A stretch of 43,171 nt of DNA from Caulobacterales bacterium (GCA_947474805.1 CANJKM010000004.1:1-43171); one strand, 5' to 3'; positions 1 through 9,782 are shown, counted from the stretch's first letter. Notes: generated by a model not told the origin, from the sequence alone. Program-made: numbers and translations.

Positions 1-876
<876 letters not shown>

Positions 877-934
877 CAAAACTCGCTACGGGACTTGACG
901 GCCAGGCCTCTAAGGCGCAAACCGCCCTCGCATC

Positions 935-953
935 TGACCGTACCGTACGGTCA
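935..953. promoter_or_regulatory. Probable TetR operator palindrome
   Basis: TGACCGTACCGTACGGTCA is a perfect inverted repeat of two 9-nt arms around one central base. It lies 58 nt upstream of the tetR ATG and 25 nt upstream of the nodT ATG, so a bound dimer would cover the divergent promoters. Length and symmetry suit a TetR-family dimer. No other gene nearby encodes a DNA-binding protein. Confidence 0.8.
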
Positions 954-978
954 TATAGCACGCCTCTCCGGTAACGTC

Positions 979-2457
979 ATGTCTTTCGTATCCTCCCGCC
1001 GCCGGGCGATCCGCTCCCTATTCCTCTCCGGAGCCGCCCTAGCGACGCTCTGCGCCTGCGCGCCTGACCTCGGCCCCGCCTCGAGCCTGAAGCCGGTCGG
1101 CGACTACGCCTCGGCCGAGAGCTTCCGGGCCACCGCTTCGGACTGGCCCGCCGACGGCTGGTGGAAGGCCTATGGCGATCCCCAACTCGACGCCCTGATC
1201 GACGAGGCCCTGAAGGGCTCGCCCGACCTGCGCGCGGCCGAGGCCCGCGTCCGAAAGGCCGAGGGCGAGACCCAGGAGGCCGGCTCGGCGCTGAAGCCGC
1301 GCGTCGGCGCCTCCGCCTCGCTGAAGGGCACACTGATCGGCCAGTCGCTCGGCCTGCCCGCCAACATCGCCGACGAGCTGCCCTCCAGCGTCCAGGCCGC
1401 CACCCAGATCGGCGCCAATGTCAGTTACCAGCTCGACTTCTTCGGCAAGAACCGCGCCGCCCTTGCCGCCGCCACCTCCATCGCCGACGCCGCCCGCGCC
1501 GAGGCCGCCTCGGCGCGCCTGCAGCTCTCCGCCGCCGTCGCCGGCGCCTACGCCGACCTGATGCGGCTGGCCGCCGACCGCGCCGCCCTCGTGGACGCCG
1601 TGCGCGTGCGCCGGGGAACCCAGGAGCTGATCGGACAGCGGTTGCAGAATGGGCTCGAGAACCGGGGCGGCTACAGCCAGTCCTCGGCGCTCGCCTTCGC
1701 CAGCGAGGCCGACATCGCCGAGGTTGATCGCCAGATCGCCCAGACCCGCAACCGCATCGCCGCCCTGATGGGCGCGGGGCCCGACCGGGGCCTGTCGATC
1801 GCCGTCCCCACCACGGTCCAGGCCCGCGCCTTCGGCCTGCCCGCCAGGCTTTCCGCCGACCTGATCGGCCGGCGTCCGGACATCGCCGCCGCCCGCGCGC
1901 GCGCCGAGGCCGCCGCCAAGCGGACCAAGGTCGCCAAGACGCAATTCTATCCGAACGTCGACCTGGTGGGGTCCTTCCTGACCCTGGCGCTCGGTCCGCA
2001 GAACCTTTTTGACCAGAGCATCCGCCTGACCCAGTTCGGCCCGGCCCTCACCCTGCCGATCTTCGAAGGCGGCCGAGCCGAAGGCAATTATCGCGTCTCG
2101 CGCGCCGAGTACGAGGAGGCGGTGGCCAGCTATGACGGCGCCCTGACCCAGGCTTTGCGCGAGGTCGCCGACGCTGTGGCGACCTCCAGGTCGCTGCAAA
2201 CCGAGGCCGGCCAGGCCCGCCAGTCGCTGACCGCGGCCGAGGACGCCCACAGGATCGCCCGCCTGCGCTACGAGGGCGGGCTTTCGCCGCTGCTCGAAGT
2301 GCTGAACGCCGAACAGAGCCTCGTGGACCGCCGCCGCGTGGTGGCCGAACTGCAGGCCCGGGCGCTGGCCGCCGACGTCGCCCTGGTGCGCGCGCTCGGC
2401 GGCGGCTACGCCGACCCGACCAAGACCGCCCAGACTCCGGCGCCCGCCGCCTCCTGA
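979..2457 (+). CDS. NodT-type outer-membrane efflux lipoprotein (TolC family)
   Basis: 492 aa from the ATG at 979. The ORF track starts at 133, but its first 282 codons lie antisense to tetR and lack protein character. The N-terminus has basic residues, a hydrophobic stretch and a lipobox-like LCAC with the modified cysteine at residue 27, marking an outer-membrane lipoprotein. The rest shows the two tandem OEP repeats of the NodT family, including WWKAYGDPQLDALI near the N-terminus, YQLDFFGKNRAAL, and GRRPDIAAARARAEAA. It forms the outer-membrane channel of a tripartite pump with the EmrA- and EmrB-like proteins that follow. Expression is probably controlled by the operator at 935-953. Confidence 0.93.
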   Translation: MSFVSSRRRAIRSLFLSGAALATLCACAPDLGPASSLKPVGDYASAESFRATASDWPADGWWKAYGDPQLDALIDEALKGSPDLRAAEARVRKAEGETQEAGSALKPRVGASASLKGTLIGQSLGLPANIADELPSSVQAATQIGANVSYQLDFFGKNRAALAAATSIADAARAEAASARLQLSAAVAGAYADLMRLAADRAALVDAVRVRRGTQELIGQRLQNGLENRGGYSQSSALAFASEADIAEVDRQIAQTRNRIAALMGAGPDRGLSIAVPTTVQARAFGLPARLSADLIGRRPDIAAARARAEAAAKRTKVAKTQFYPNVDLVGSFLTLALGPQNLFDQSIRLTQFGPALTLPIFEGGRAEGNYRVSRAEYEEAVASYDGALTQALREVADAVATSRSLQTEAGQARQSLTAAEDAHRIARLRYEGGLSPLLEVLNAEQSLVDRRRVVAELQARALAADVALVRALGGGYADPTKTAQTPAPAAS

Positions 2458-2502
2458 CCTCCTCCTGACCTCCTCCCCGAATACCACTTACGGAAAGCTG
2501 CC

Positions 2503-3657
2503 ATGGCCGACGATCAATCTGAAGCTTCCCGCCTCGCGGCCGACGACTCCGCCGGCAAGACCGCGACCCGCAAGCGGCTGTTCGGCCTGCTGGGCCTTGG
2601 CGTCGCCGGGCTGGGCGTCGCCTATTTCGTCTATTGGCTGCTGGTCGGGTCGCACCTCATCTCGACCGACGACGCCTATGTCGGGGCCGAAACCGCCATG
2701 GTCACCCCGGCGGTCGCGGGCACCATCGCTAAGGTCAATGTGATCGACACCCAGCCGGTGAAGGCCGGAGACGTGCTGGTCGAACTCGACAACCGCGACC
2801 TCGGCTTCGTCGCCGCCCAGGCCCAGGCCCAATATGGCCAAGCCATCCGCCGGGTTCGGGCCTATATCGCCAACACCGAGACGGCCGGTGCCCAGGTATT
2901 CGCCCGCGACGCCGACCTGCTGCGCGCCAAGGCCGAAATCGAGGCCGCCGTCGCCAACCTCGACCGCGCCAAGGTGGAGCTGCAGCGCCGCCAGAACCTC
3001 AGCGCATCGGGCGCCGTCTCCGGCGAGGAGCTGACCCAGGCCCAGACCGGGGTGAAGAACGCCGAGGCCGCTCTGGCCGGCGCCCGCGCCGCCCAGGCGA
3101 TGGCCCAGGCCAGCCGCCAGGCCGCCCAGGGGACTCTCGCTTCGCAATCGGCCCTGGTCGAGGGCGCCGGGGTGCAGGACAACCCCGAGGTCGCCGCCGC
3201 CCGCGCCGCCTGGCAGCGGGCCCAGAACGATTTCGAGCGCACCATCATCCGCGCGCCCGTCTCCGGCGTCATCGCCCGCCGCGCCGTCCAGATCGGCCAG
3301 CGGGTTCCCGTCGGCGCCGTGCTGATGAGCGTGGTCCCGGTCGACGAGGTCTATGTCGACGCCAACTTCAAGGAAAGCCAGCTGAAGAAGGTCCACGTCG
3401 GTCAGCCGGTGGTCCTGAAGTCCGACTACTACGGCGGCGGGACCAAATACCACGGCACGGTCGTCGGCATCGGCGGCGGCACGGGCTCGGCCTTCGCCAT
3501 CATCCCAGCCCAGAACGCCACCGGCAACTGGATCAAGGTGGTCCAGCGCCTGCCCGTGCGGGTCAAGCTCGACCCCGCCGAGCTGAAGCGGAAGCCCCTG
3601 CGCGTCGGCCTGTCGATGACGGCCGAGATCGACACCGCCCACCCCGGTAAGGAGTAG
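2503..3657 (+). CDS. emrA: HlyD/EmrA-family periplasmic adaptor of the efflux pump
   Basis: 384 aa. A single transmembrane helix (about residues 26-49) anchors it in the inner membrane. Then come the first half-lipoyl/barrel segment (STDDAYVGAETAMVTPAVAG and KAGDVLVELDNRD), a long alanine/glutamine-rich coiled-coil hairpin (about 100-240), and the second half (IRAPVSGVIARRAVQIGQRV followed by VDANFKESQL). This is the EmrA/HlyD domain order. It bridges the inner-membrane transporter to NodT. It begins 45 nt after nodT and ends 5 nt before the emrB-like gene, so the three form one transcription unit. The exported substrate cannot be told from sequence. Confidence 0.94.
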   Translation: MADDQSEASRLAADDSAGKTATRKRLFGLLGLGVAGLGVAYFVYWLLVGSHLISTDDAYVGAETAMVTPAVAGTIAKVNVIDTQPVKAGDVLVELDNRDLGFVAAQAQAQYGQAIRRVRAYIANTETAGAQVFARDADLLRAKAEIEAAVANLDRAKVELQRRQNLSASGAVSGEELTQAQTGVKNAEAALAGARAAQAMAQASRQAAQGTLASQSALVEGAGVQDNPEVAAARAAWQRAQNDFERTIIRAPVSGVIARRAVQIGQRVPVGAVLMSVVPVDEVYVDANFKESQLKKVHVGQPVVLKSDYYGGGTKYHGTVVGIGGGTGSAFAIIPAQNATGNWIKVVQRLPVRVKLDPAELKRKPLRVGLSMTAEIDTAHPGKE

Positions 3658-3662
3658 GCGCG

Positions 3663-5225
3663 ATGGCCGCCGCGGCCGCCGCGCCTGCGCCGGGTCGGAC
3701 CGACCTCGGCAACATTCAGCTGAAGGGCCTGCCGCTCTTCCTGGGCTGTTTCGTCCTGGCCTTCTCCAACTTCATGGCCGTTCTGGACATGACGATCGCC
3801 AACGTCTCTGTGCCCAATATCGCCGGCGGCCTGGCGGTCTCGCCCAATGAGGGCACCTGGGTCATCACCTCTTATGCGGTGGCCGAGGCCATCACCGTGC
3901 CCCTCACCGGCTGGCTGGCGCAGAGATTCGGCACGGTCCGGGTCTATATCGTCGCCATCGCCCTGTTCGGCCTGTTCAGCTTTCTCTGCGGCCTGGCCCC
4001 CTCGATCGGCTTCCTGATCGTGGGCCGGATCCTGCAGGGCCTGGCCGGCGGGCCGATGATGCCCCTGTCCCAGACCCTGCTGCAGCAGATCGTCCCGCCC
4101 AAGTTCCGCGCCCAGGCCATGGGGCTGTGGGCCATGACCACCGTGGTCGCGCCCATCCTCGGACCGGTGGTCGGCGGCCAGATCTCCGACAACATGGGCT
4201 GGGAGTGGGTCTTCTTCATCAACGTCCCGATCGCGGCCTTCCTGACCTTCGCCGGTCTGCGCTGGCTGACGTCCCAGGAGACCAAGACCGAGAAAAAGCC
4301 CATCGATGTGGTCGGCTTCCTGCTGCTGATCACCTGGGTAGGGTCGCTGCAGCTGATGCTCGACAAGGGCAAGGACCTCGACTGGTTCCACTCCGGCTTC
4401 ATCCTCGCCTGTCTGATGGTGGCCATCGTCGGCTTCATCGCCTTTTTGATCTGGGAGCTGACCGAGGAGCACCCGGTCGTCGACATCCGCATCTTCCGCT
4501 ATCCGGGATTCGCGGCGCCCTGCCTGTCGATGGCCCTGGCCTTCGGGGGCATGTACGCCTCCCTTGTGCTCATCCCCCTCTGGCTGCAGCTGAACCTCGG
4601 CTACACCGCCACCTGGGCCGGCTATGTCACCGGCTTCAACGGGGTGCTGGCGGTGATCGCCTCGCCCATCGTCGCCATGCTGGTCACCAAGGTCGATCCG
4701 CGCGCCCTGGTCAGCGCCGGCATCCTCTGGATGGCCGGGATCATGGCGGTGCGCACCACCTTCACCGCCGACATGGCCTTCGGCCAGCTGATCTGGCCGC
4801 AACTCGCCCAGGGCCTGGGCATGCCGCTGCTGTTCATCCCGCTGATGAGCGTGGCCATGGGCGCGGTGAAACCGTGGGAGATGGCCTCGGCCGCCGGTTT
4901 GCTGGCCTTCGTCCGCACCGTCTCGGGGGCCTTCGCCACCTCGATCACCACCACCGCCTGGGACGACGGCGGCAAGAAGAACCACGCCGTCTTCGCCGAA
5001 CGGCTGCAGCACCCGGACCAGGCGCTTAACGTCATGACCAACGGCGGCCTATCGCCCGACCAGGCCCTGACCCAGCTGAACAACATGGTTCAGCACCAGG
5101 CTGTAATGACGGCGACCAACCACATCTTCATGGTCACCTGCGCGGTGATGGTGGTATCGGTCGGAGCCATCTGGCTCGCGCCCCGGCCCAAGGGTCCCGC
5201 GCCCGCCGGTGGCGGAGGACACTGA
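3663..5225 (+). CDS. emrB: EmrB/QacA-subfamily (DHA2) MFS drug transporter
   Basis: 520 aa with about 14 predicted membrane helices, the DHA2 number. Motif D1 appears as LDMTIANVSVPNIAGGL in helix 1, motif A as LAQRFGTVRVY after helix 2, and motif C as GPVVGGQISDNMGWEWVFF in helix 5. It is the proton-driven inner-membrane pump of the tripartite system. The ATG follows emrA by 5 nt with a GGAG-type ribosome site in GTAAGGAGTAG. The C-terminus ends in a short Pro/Gly tail. Confidence 0.95.
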   Translation: MAAAAAAPAPGRTDLGNIQLKGLPLFLGCFVLAFSNFMAVLDMTIANVSVPNIAGGLAVSPNEGTWVITSYAVAEAITVPLTGWLAQRFGTVRVYIVAIALFGLFSFLCGLAPSIGFLIVGRILQGLAGGPMMPLSQTLLQQIVPPKFRAQAMGLWAMTTVVAPILGPVVGGQISDNMGWEWVFFINVPIAAFLTFAGLRWLTSQETKTEKKPIDVVGFLLLITWVGSLQLMLDKGKDLDWFHSGFILACLMVAIVGFIAFLIWELTEEHPVVDIRIFRYPGFAAPCLSMALAFGGMYASLVLIPLWLQLNLGYTATWAGYVTGFNGVLAVIASPIVAMLVTKVDPRALVSAGILWMAGIMAVRTTFTADMAFGQLIWPQLAQGLGMPLLFIPLMSVAMGAVKPWEMASAAGLLAFVRTVSGAFATSITTTAWDDGGKKNHAVFAERLQHPDQALNVMTNGGLSPDQALTQLNNMVQHQAVMTATNHIFMVTCAVMVVSVGAIWLAPRPKGPAPAGGGGH

Positions 5226-5241
5226 CGAGCAGGAGCCTTTC

Positions 5242-6171
5242 ATGGCTATCGAGCCGGTTTCGCTAACCGCTTACGACAAGGACTTCGACGGCTTCTCCAA
5301 GGCGCTCGGACAGGCCTTCGAGCGCTACGGCTTCGCGGTGATCGCCGACCACGGGCTCGACCCCGCCCTGCTCAAAGGCGTCGACGCCGATACAAAGGCC
5401 TTCTTCGCCCTGCCTGAGGCTGTGAAGCGCCGTTATCACGTCTCCGGCGGCGGCGGTCAGCGCGGCTACACCCCCTTCGGCATCGAAACCGCCAAGGGCC
5501 ACACCCAGCGCGACCTGAAGGAATTTTGGCACACCGGCCGCACCCTGCCGCCCGGCCATCCCTACGAGACATACATGCCGGCCAATCTGTGGCCGTCCGA
5601 GGTCCCGGGCTTCCACGCCCACGTCGGGGGCCTCTATGAGGCGATGGACGCGCTCGGCAAGCGCGTGCTGCGGGCCATCGCCCACCACCTCCAGATCGGC
5701 GACGGCTTCTTCGACAAGCCGACCGAGCTCGGCAACTCCATCCTGCGTCTGCTCCATTACCCCCCGATCGACGCCGACGCTCCCGGCGTGCGGGCGGGCG
5801 CGCATGAGGACATCAATGTCATCACCCTGCTCCTGGGCGCCGAAGAGGCTGGACTGCAGCTGCTGGACAAGGACGGCCAGTGGCTGCCGATCGACGCCCC
5901 GCCGGGCGCGGTGGTCTGCAACATCGGCGACATGCTGCAGCGGCTGACCAACCACGTCCTGCCCTCGACCACCCACCGGGTGGTCAATCCGCCGCCCGAG
6001 CGGCGCGGAGTCTCGCGCTACTCCATGCCCTTCTTCCTGCATTTCGAGCCGGACTATCTGATCGAGACCCTGCCCGGCTGCATCACGCCCGACCGGCCCG
6101 ACCGCTATCGCGAGCCGATCACCGCCCACGGCTTCCTTGAGGAGCGGCTGCGCGAGATCAAGCTGATCTAG
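5242..6171 (+). CDS. Isopenicillin N synthase-family 2-oxoglutarate/Fe(II)-dependent oxygenase
   Basis: 309 aa from the ATG at 5242, which has an AGGAG ribosome site just upstream. The track's GTG at 5209 would overlap emrB. The N-terminal DIOX_N region (YGFAVIADHGLD) and the C-terminal double-stranded beta-helix are both present. Iron ligands fit H188 and D190 (AHEDINV) and H245 (STTHRVVNP), and R259/S261 (SRYS) fits the co-substrate carboxylate clamp. Many bacterial members are annotated only at family level; substrate unknown. It sits 16 nt after emrB as the last gene of the efflux operon, so modification or detoxification of a pump substrate is conceivable (inference). Confidence 0.88.
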   Translation: MAIEPVSLTAYDKDFDGFSKALGQAFERYGFAVIADHGLDPALLKGVDADTKAFFALPEAVKRRYHVSGGGGQRGYTPFGIETAKGHTQRDLKEFWHTGRTLPPGHPYETYMPANLWPSEVPGFHAHVGGLYEAMDALGKRVLRAIAHHLQIGDGFFDKPTELGNSILRLLHYPPIDADAPGVRAGAHEDINVITLLLGAEEAGLQLLDKDGQWLPIDAPPGAVVCNIGDMLQRLTNHVLPSTTHRVVNPPPERRGVSRYSMPFFLHFEPDYLIETLPGCITPDRPDRYREPITAHGFLEERLREIKLI

Positions 6172-6298
6172 CGTCTTCCGGCTGGGTTCCAAGGAAGCTT
6201 GCCTGGGCTTGCCCACGGGCCCGACCCTCAAAAAGCACGGAAATTTAACGCTATTCCCGGCTAATGGCCGACGCTGGGCCTAAGGGGGCCGGCCGGGA

Positions 6299-8347
6299 AT
6301 GGCCAAGACCATGTCGATCGCGGAGCTCAAAGCGGAGCTGGCGGAGGCGAAAGCCGCCCTCGCCCGCGCCGAACATGAGCGCGCGGCCACCGAGGCCAGT
6401 CTCGACGCCATGATGGACCGGGCCCCGATGGCCGTGGTCCGCCTCGACACCGATCTGCGCATCATCAACGCCAGCCGTGTCTGGCTGAACGACATCAGGC
6501 TGGAGAGCGGCAAGGTGCTCGGCCGCTCTCTGTATGACGTCACCCCCGGCTCGCGCGCCTTCGCCCCCATGCTGGAGCGGGCGCTCGCCGGCGAGGTGGT
6601 GGGCGAAGACGAAGCGCGGGTGATCCGCCCCGATGGCACTCACCGCATGGCGCGCTATCAGATGGCGCCCTGGCAGCTGCCGAACGGCGAGATCGGCGGG
6701 GTGATGGTGATGAGCTGCGACATCACCGATCTCGTCGCCTCGCGCGAGGCGATGGCCCGCTCCGAGCAGCGGCTGACTCAAGCGCTGGAGATCGACCAGA
6801 GCGTCGCCTGGGAGATGTCGCTGACCGACCGCCGGGTCTACGCCACAGGCGCCATCGAGGCGGTCTATGACAAGCCGCCCAGCTACAAATCCTTCGCCCG
6901 GGACCTGTTCGTCTCGGTCCACCCCGACGACCGGGCGCGGGTCGAGAAGGCCTGGTCCGAGCATGTCCTGTCGGGCGCCCCGCTGAAGATCGACTACCGG
7001 ATCAACCGGGAGGACGGTCTGGAGGTCTGGGTCTACGCCATCGCCGAAACCCTGCGCGGGGCGGGCGACCGGCCCGAGCGCGTGGTCGGCGTGCTGAAGA
7101 ACATCACCGAGCATAAGAAGGCCGAGCTAGCCCTGGCCGAGGCCGGCAAGGCCGCCGAGGCCGCCAACCTCGCCAAGTCCGAATTCCTGGCCAATATGTC
7201 CCACGAGATCCGCACCCCGCTCAACGGGGTGATGGGCGTCGCGGGGGCCCTGGCCCGCACCCCCCTGGCCCCCGCCCAGCGCGAGATGGTGGCCCTGATC
7301 GAATCCTCCGCCCACACCCTCGAGCGGCTGCTGACCGACGTTCTCGACCTCGCGCGGGTCGAATCCGGCCGGGTGGAGATCCGCGCCGAACCGTTCGAAC
7401 TCGGCGACCTGATGCGCACCGTCACCGCCCTGTTCGAGCCGCGCGCCCACGCCAAGAAGCTCGATTTCGAGCTGAAGCTCGGGGCCGGGGTCGAAAGCGG
7501 CAAGACCTACCTCGGCGATGCGGTGCGGCTGCGCCAGATCCTTTCCAACCTCGTCTCCAACGCCGTGAAATTCACCGAACGCGGCGGGGTCAAGGTCGGG
7601 GTCCGCGCCCAGGCCTGCGGCGAGCGCACCCGCCTGCGCTTCCGGGTCGAGGACACCGGCATCGGCTTCGACCCGGCCGCCAAGGCCCGGCTGTTCCAGC
7701 GTTTCGAGCAGGCCGACGGCTCGATCACCCGCCGCTACGGCGGGTCGGGACTCGGCCTGGCCATCTCACGCTCGCTGGCCGAGCGGATGGGCGGGCGGCT
7801 GGAGGCCTGGTCCAACCCCGGCCAGGGCTCGATCTTCGAACTGACCCTCGACATGGAGCAGGGCGCGGCGGTCGAGCCGCTGCGCGAGGCCGAGCCCATT
7901 CCGGCCGGCGCCGTCGGCTTCGCCCCGCGCGTGCTGCTGGCCGAGGACCACCCGGCCAACCGCAAGGTGGTCGAACTCATCCTGGGCTCGATCGGCGTCG
8001 ATCTGGTCTGCGTTGAGAACGGAGCCGAGGCGGTCGAGGCCTGCGAGGACGAAATCTTCGACCTGATCCTGATGGATATGCAGATGCCGGTGATGGACGG
8101 CCTGACCGCCATCCGCGCCATCCGCGCCCGCGAGAAGGCGCGCGGCCGCCGCGCCGTGCCGATCCTGGCCCTGTCGGCCAACGCCCTGCCCGAACACTTC
8201 CGCGCCTCGGCCGCCGCCGGCGCCGGCGGCCACCTGACCAAGCCGATCGCCGCCGGGGTGCTGATCGACGCGGTCCAGAAAGCCTGCTCGGGCGGCTTTG
8301 GCCCGGACGGCGCCGTCGACGAAGCGCCCGAAGCCCTCAGCGCTTAG
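6299..8347 (+). CDS. PAS-domain hybrid sensor histidine kinase with C-terminal receiver
   Basis: 682 aa. Order: a short N-terminal coiled coil (1-35), PAS 1 (about 36-145), PAS 2 with a PAC-like end (about 155-270), HisKA with the H-box FLANMSHEIRTPLNG (phospho-acceptor H302), HATPase_c with an N-box (LSNLVSNAVKFTE) and G-boxes (DTGIGF and GGSGLGLAI), then a receiver domain whose phospho-acceptor is D593 in LILMDMQMPVMDG. No membrane helix is evident, so it is a cytosolic sensor. No response regulator or phosphotransferase is adjacent, so the output partner is unknown. The spaced HisKA-REC layout is common among Caulobacter cell-cycle and stress kinases, but the exact orthologue cannot be named. 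Confidence 0.93.
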   Translation: MAKTMSIAELKAELAEAKAALARAEHERAATEASLDAMMDRAPMAVVRLDTDLRIINASRVWLNDIRLESGKVLGRSLYDVTPGSRAFAPMLERALAGEVVGEDEARVIRPDGTHRMARYQMAPWQLPNGEIGGVMVMSCDITDLVASREAMARSEQRLTQALEIDQSVAWEMSLTDRRVYATGAIEAVYDKPPSYKSFARDLFVSVHPDDRARVEKAWSEHVLSGAPLKIDYRINREDGLEVWVYAIAETLRGAGDRPERVVGVLKNITEHKKAELALAEAGKAAEAANLAKSEFLANMSHEIRTPLNGVMGVAGALARTPLAPAQREMVALIESSAHTLERLLTDVLDLARVESGRVEIRAEPFELGDLMRTVTALFEPRAHAKKLDFELKLGAGVESGKTYLGDAVRLRQILSNLVSNAVKFTERGGVKVGVRAQACGERTRLRFRVEDTGIGFDPAAKARLFQRFEQADGSITRRYGGSGLGLAISRSLAERMGGRLEAWSNPGQGSIFELTLDMEQGAAVEPLREAEPIPAGAVGFAPRVLLAEDHPANRKVVELILGSIGVDLVCVENGAEAVEACEDEIFDLILMDMQMPVMDGLTAIRAIRAREKARGRRAVPILALSANALPEHFRASAAAGAGGHLTKPIAAGVLIDAVQKACSGGFGPDGAVDEAPEALSA

Positions 8348-8441
8348 GCGGACTGAGACTCTTGGCCTGCTCGCGCCGCGCGCCGGCTGTGCTAAGAGGA
8401 CCGGGCGCCCTCCCGCCCCAGCCGTTTCGAGACCGATCGCG

Positions 8442-8855
8442 ATGACCCCGGAAATCCAGGCTTTCGCCACCGGCTTTCCCATCACCTTGCTGCACGCGGG
8501 CGTGACCCTGCTGATGCTGGTGCTTGGCGTCTTCCTCTATGGGCTGCTCAGTCCCTTCCGGGAGGTTCCACTGATCCGCGAGGGCAACGCCGCCGCCGCC
8601 ACCTCGCTTGGCGGCGTGATGGTCGGCCTGGCCCTCCCGCTGTCCCTATCGCTGGCCTCCTCGCCGAGCCTGCTCGAAATCGCCATCTGGGGCCTGGCCG
8701 TCCTCGCGGTCCAACTCCTGGCCTTCCGGGTCACTGACCTGGCGCTCGGCGGGCTCGGCTCGCGCATCCAGCACGGCGAGATGTCCGCCGCATTGCTCCT
8801 GACCGCCGCCCGGTTGGCCAGCGCCATCATCCTCTCCGCCGCCGTCACCAGCTAA
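8442..8855 (+). CDS. DUF350 family four-helix membrane protein
   Basis: 137 aa from the ATG at 8442; the track ORF begins 48 codons earlier in low-complexity sequence. It has four hydrophobic helices and the DUF350 landmarks GNAAAATSLGGVMVGLALPL, a central WGLAVLAVQLLAF, and a polar IQHGEMSAALLL before the last helix. DUF350 proteins are inner-membrane proteins of unknown function, sometimes found near envelope-stress genes. Here it is followed by a repeat hairpin and the membrane-anchored protease at 8925. Confidence 0.85.
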   Translation: MTPEIQAFATGFPITLLHAGVTLLMLVLGVFLYGLLSPFREVPLIREGNAAAATSLGGVMVGLALPLSLSLASSPSLLEIAIWGLAVLAVQLLAFRVTDLALGGLGSRIQHGEMSAALLLTAARLASAIILSAAVTS

Positions 8856-8861
8856 GGCGGC

Positions 8862-8910
8862 GCGCATCATGCCGAAAAGTGGGAGCCGGTTTTCGGACCA
8901 CATGATGCGC
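8862..8910. repeat. Intergenic palindromic repeat (alphaproteobacterial CCGAAAA/TTTTCGG type)
   Basis: Outer arms GCGCATCATG and CATGATGCGC (10 bp, perfect) enclose inner arms CCGAAAA and TTTTCGG (7 bp) around an 11-nt loop, with a 4-nt bulge on the 3' side. Near-identical palindromes are dispersed in many alphaproteobacterial genomes (from memory, not searched). It starts 6 nt after the DUF350 stop and may also act as a transcript end. Confidence 0.8.
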
Positions 8911-8924
8911 CGGGCTCGCTAACC

Positions 8925-9782
8925 ATGACCGGGCCGCATCTGCATTTTCCGCGGCTGCCCGACTGGGCCATCTATGGAGCGCTGGTTCTGGCCTTCCTGG
9001 TCGGGGCGCGCAGCCGCGGCGAGCGGGCCGACGCCCCCTCGGCCCCACCGCCGCCCGCCGCGGCCGAGAGCGTGGCCATCGGTCCCGCCGCCCCCTTCGG
9101 TTCGGTTCAGCCGATCCGCCCGCCGTCGAACCCCACGCCCGAGACCCTGGGCACCGCCTTCTCGGTCGACGACAGCGGGGTCTGGCTTTCGGCCCGGCAT
9201 GTGTTCGAGGGTTGCAGCCACGCCGCCCTGATCGTGGGCCCAGGGCGCGGGGTCGCCGCCGAAGTCGAGCTCGACCCCAAGAGCGACATCGCCATCCTGC
9301 GAACCCTGGGTGGGGCTCCCGCCCTGCCGCTGGCGCTCGACCGGCCGCTTCAGCCCGGACAGCGCGCATTCCATCCCGGCTATCCCAGCGGCCGGCCGGG
9401 CGAGGCGGCGACACGCCTGCTCGGGCGCCAGTCTCTGGTGGTGCGCGGACGCGGCGAGCGCGGGGCGCGACCCGAACCCGTCCTGGCCTGGGCCGAGGCC
9501 GGCCGCACCGACCAGCTGAAAGGCGATCTGGCCGGTCTGTCGGGCGCGCCGGCGCTCGACGCCGCGGGCCGGGTGGTCGGGCTGACCATCGCCGAGGCGC
9601 CCCGGCGGGGCCGCATCTACACCATCGCCCCGGAGGCCATCCGCGCCGCCATGGTCCGCGCCGGCGTGCATCCCTCTCCGGCCGTGCCGTCCGATCCGAT
9701 CACGGTCGAGAACTATGGCCGCGCCGCCGACACCCTGAGGCGGGAGTTGCGCGTGGCCGAGGTGATGTGCCTGAAGAGCTGA
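8925..9782 (+). CDS. Membrane-anchored trypsin-like serine protease
   Basis: 285 aa. An N-terminal hydrophobic helix (about 13-28, WAIYGALVLAFLVGA) acts as signal anchor, followed by a Pro/Ala-rich linker and a trypsin-like fold. The catalytic triad can be assigned as H92 (SARHVFEG), D121 (KSDIAIL) and S206 (GLSGAPAL). There is no PDZ domain, unlike DegP/DegQ, so it resembles single-domain S1 proteases of the periplasm. The substrate is unknown. It follows DUF350 on the same strand with the repeat palindrome between them and converges on the NfeD-like gene 22 nt downstream. Confidence 0.82.
   Translation: MTGPHLHFPRLPDWAIYGALVLAFLVGARSRGERADAPSAPPPPAAAESVAIGPAAPFGSVQPIRPPSNPTPETLGTAFSVDDSGVWLSARHVFEGCSHAALIVGPGRGVAAEVELDPKSDIAILRTLGGAPALPLALDRPLQPGQRAFHPGYPSGRPGEAATRLLGRQSLVVRGRGERGARPEPVLAWAEAGRTDQLKGDLAGLSGAPALDAAGRVVGLTIAEAPRRGRIYTIAPEAIRAAMVRAGVHPSPAVPSDPITVENYGRAADTLRRELRVAEVMCLKS

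Noticed and set aside
1039-2487. 482-aa minus-strand ORF opposite nodT
   Set aside because: Gly/Ala/Arg-rich shadow of a GC-rich gene; no motif or ribosome site.
3429-5012. 527-aa minus-strand ORF opposite emrB
   Set aside because: Shadow ORF; the opposite strand has a complete DHA2 transporter.
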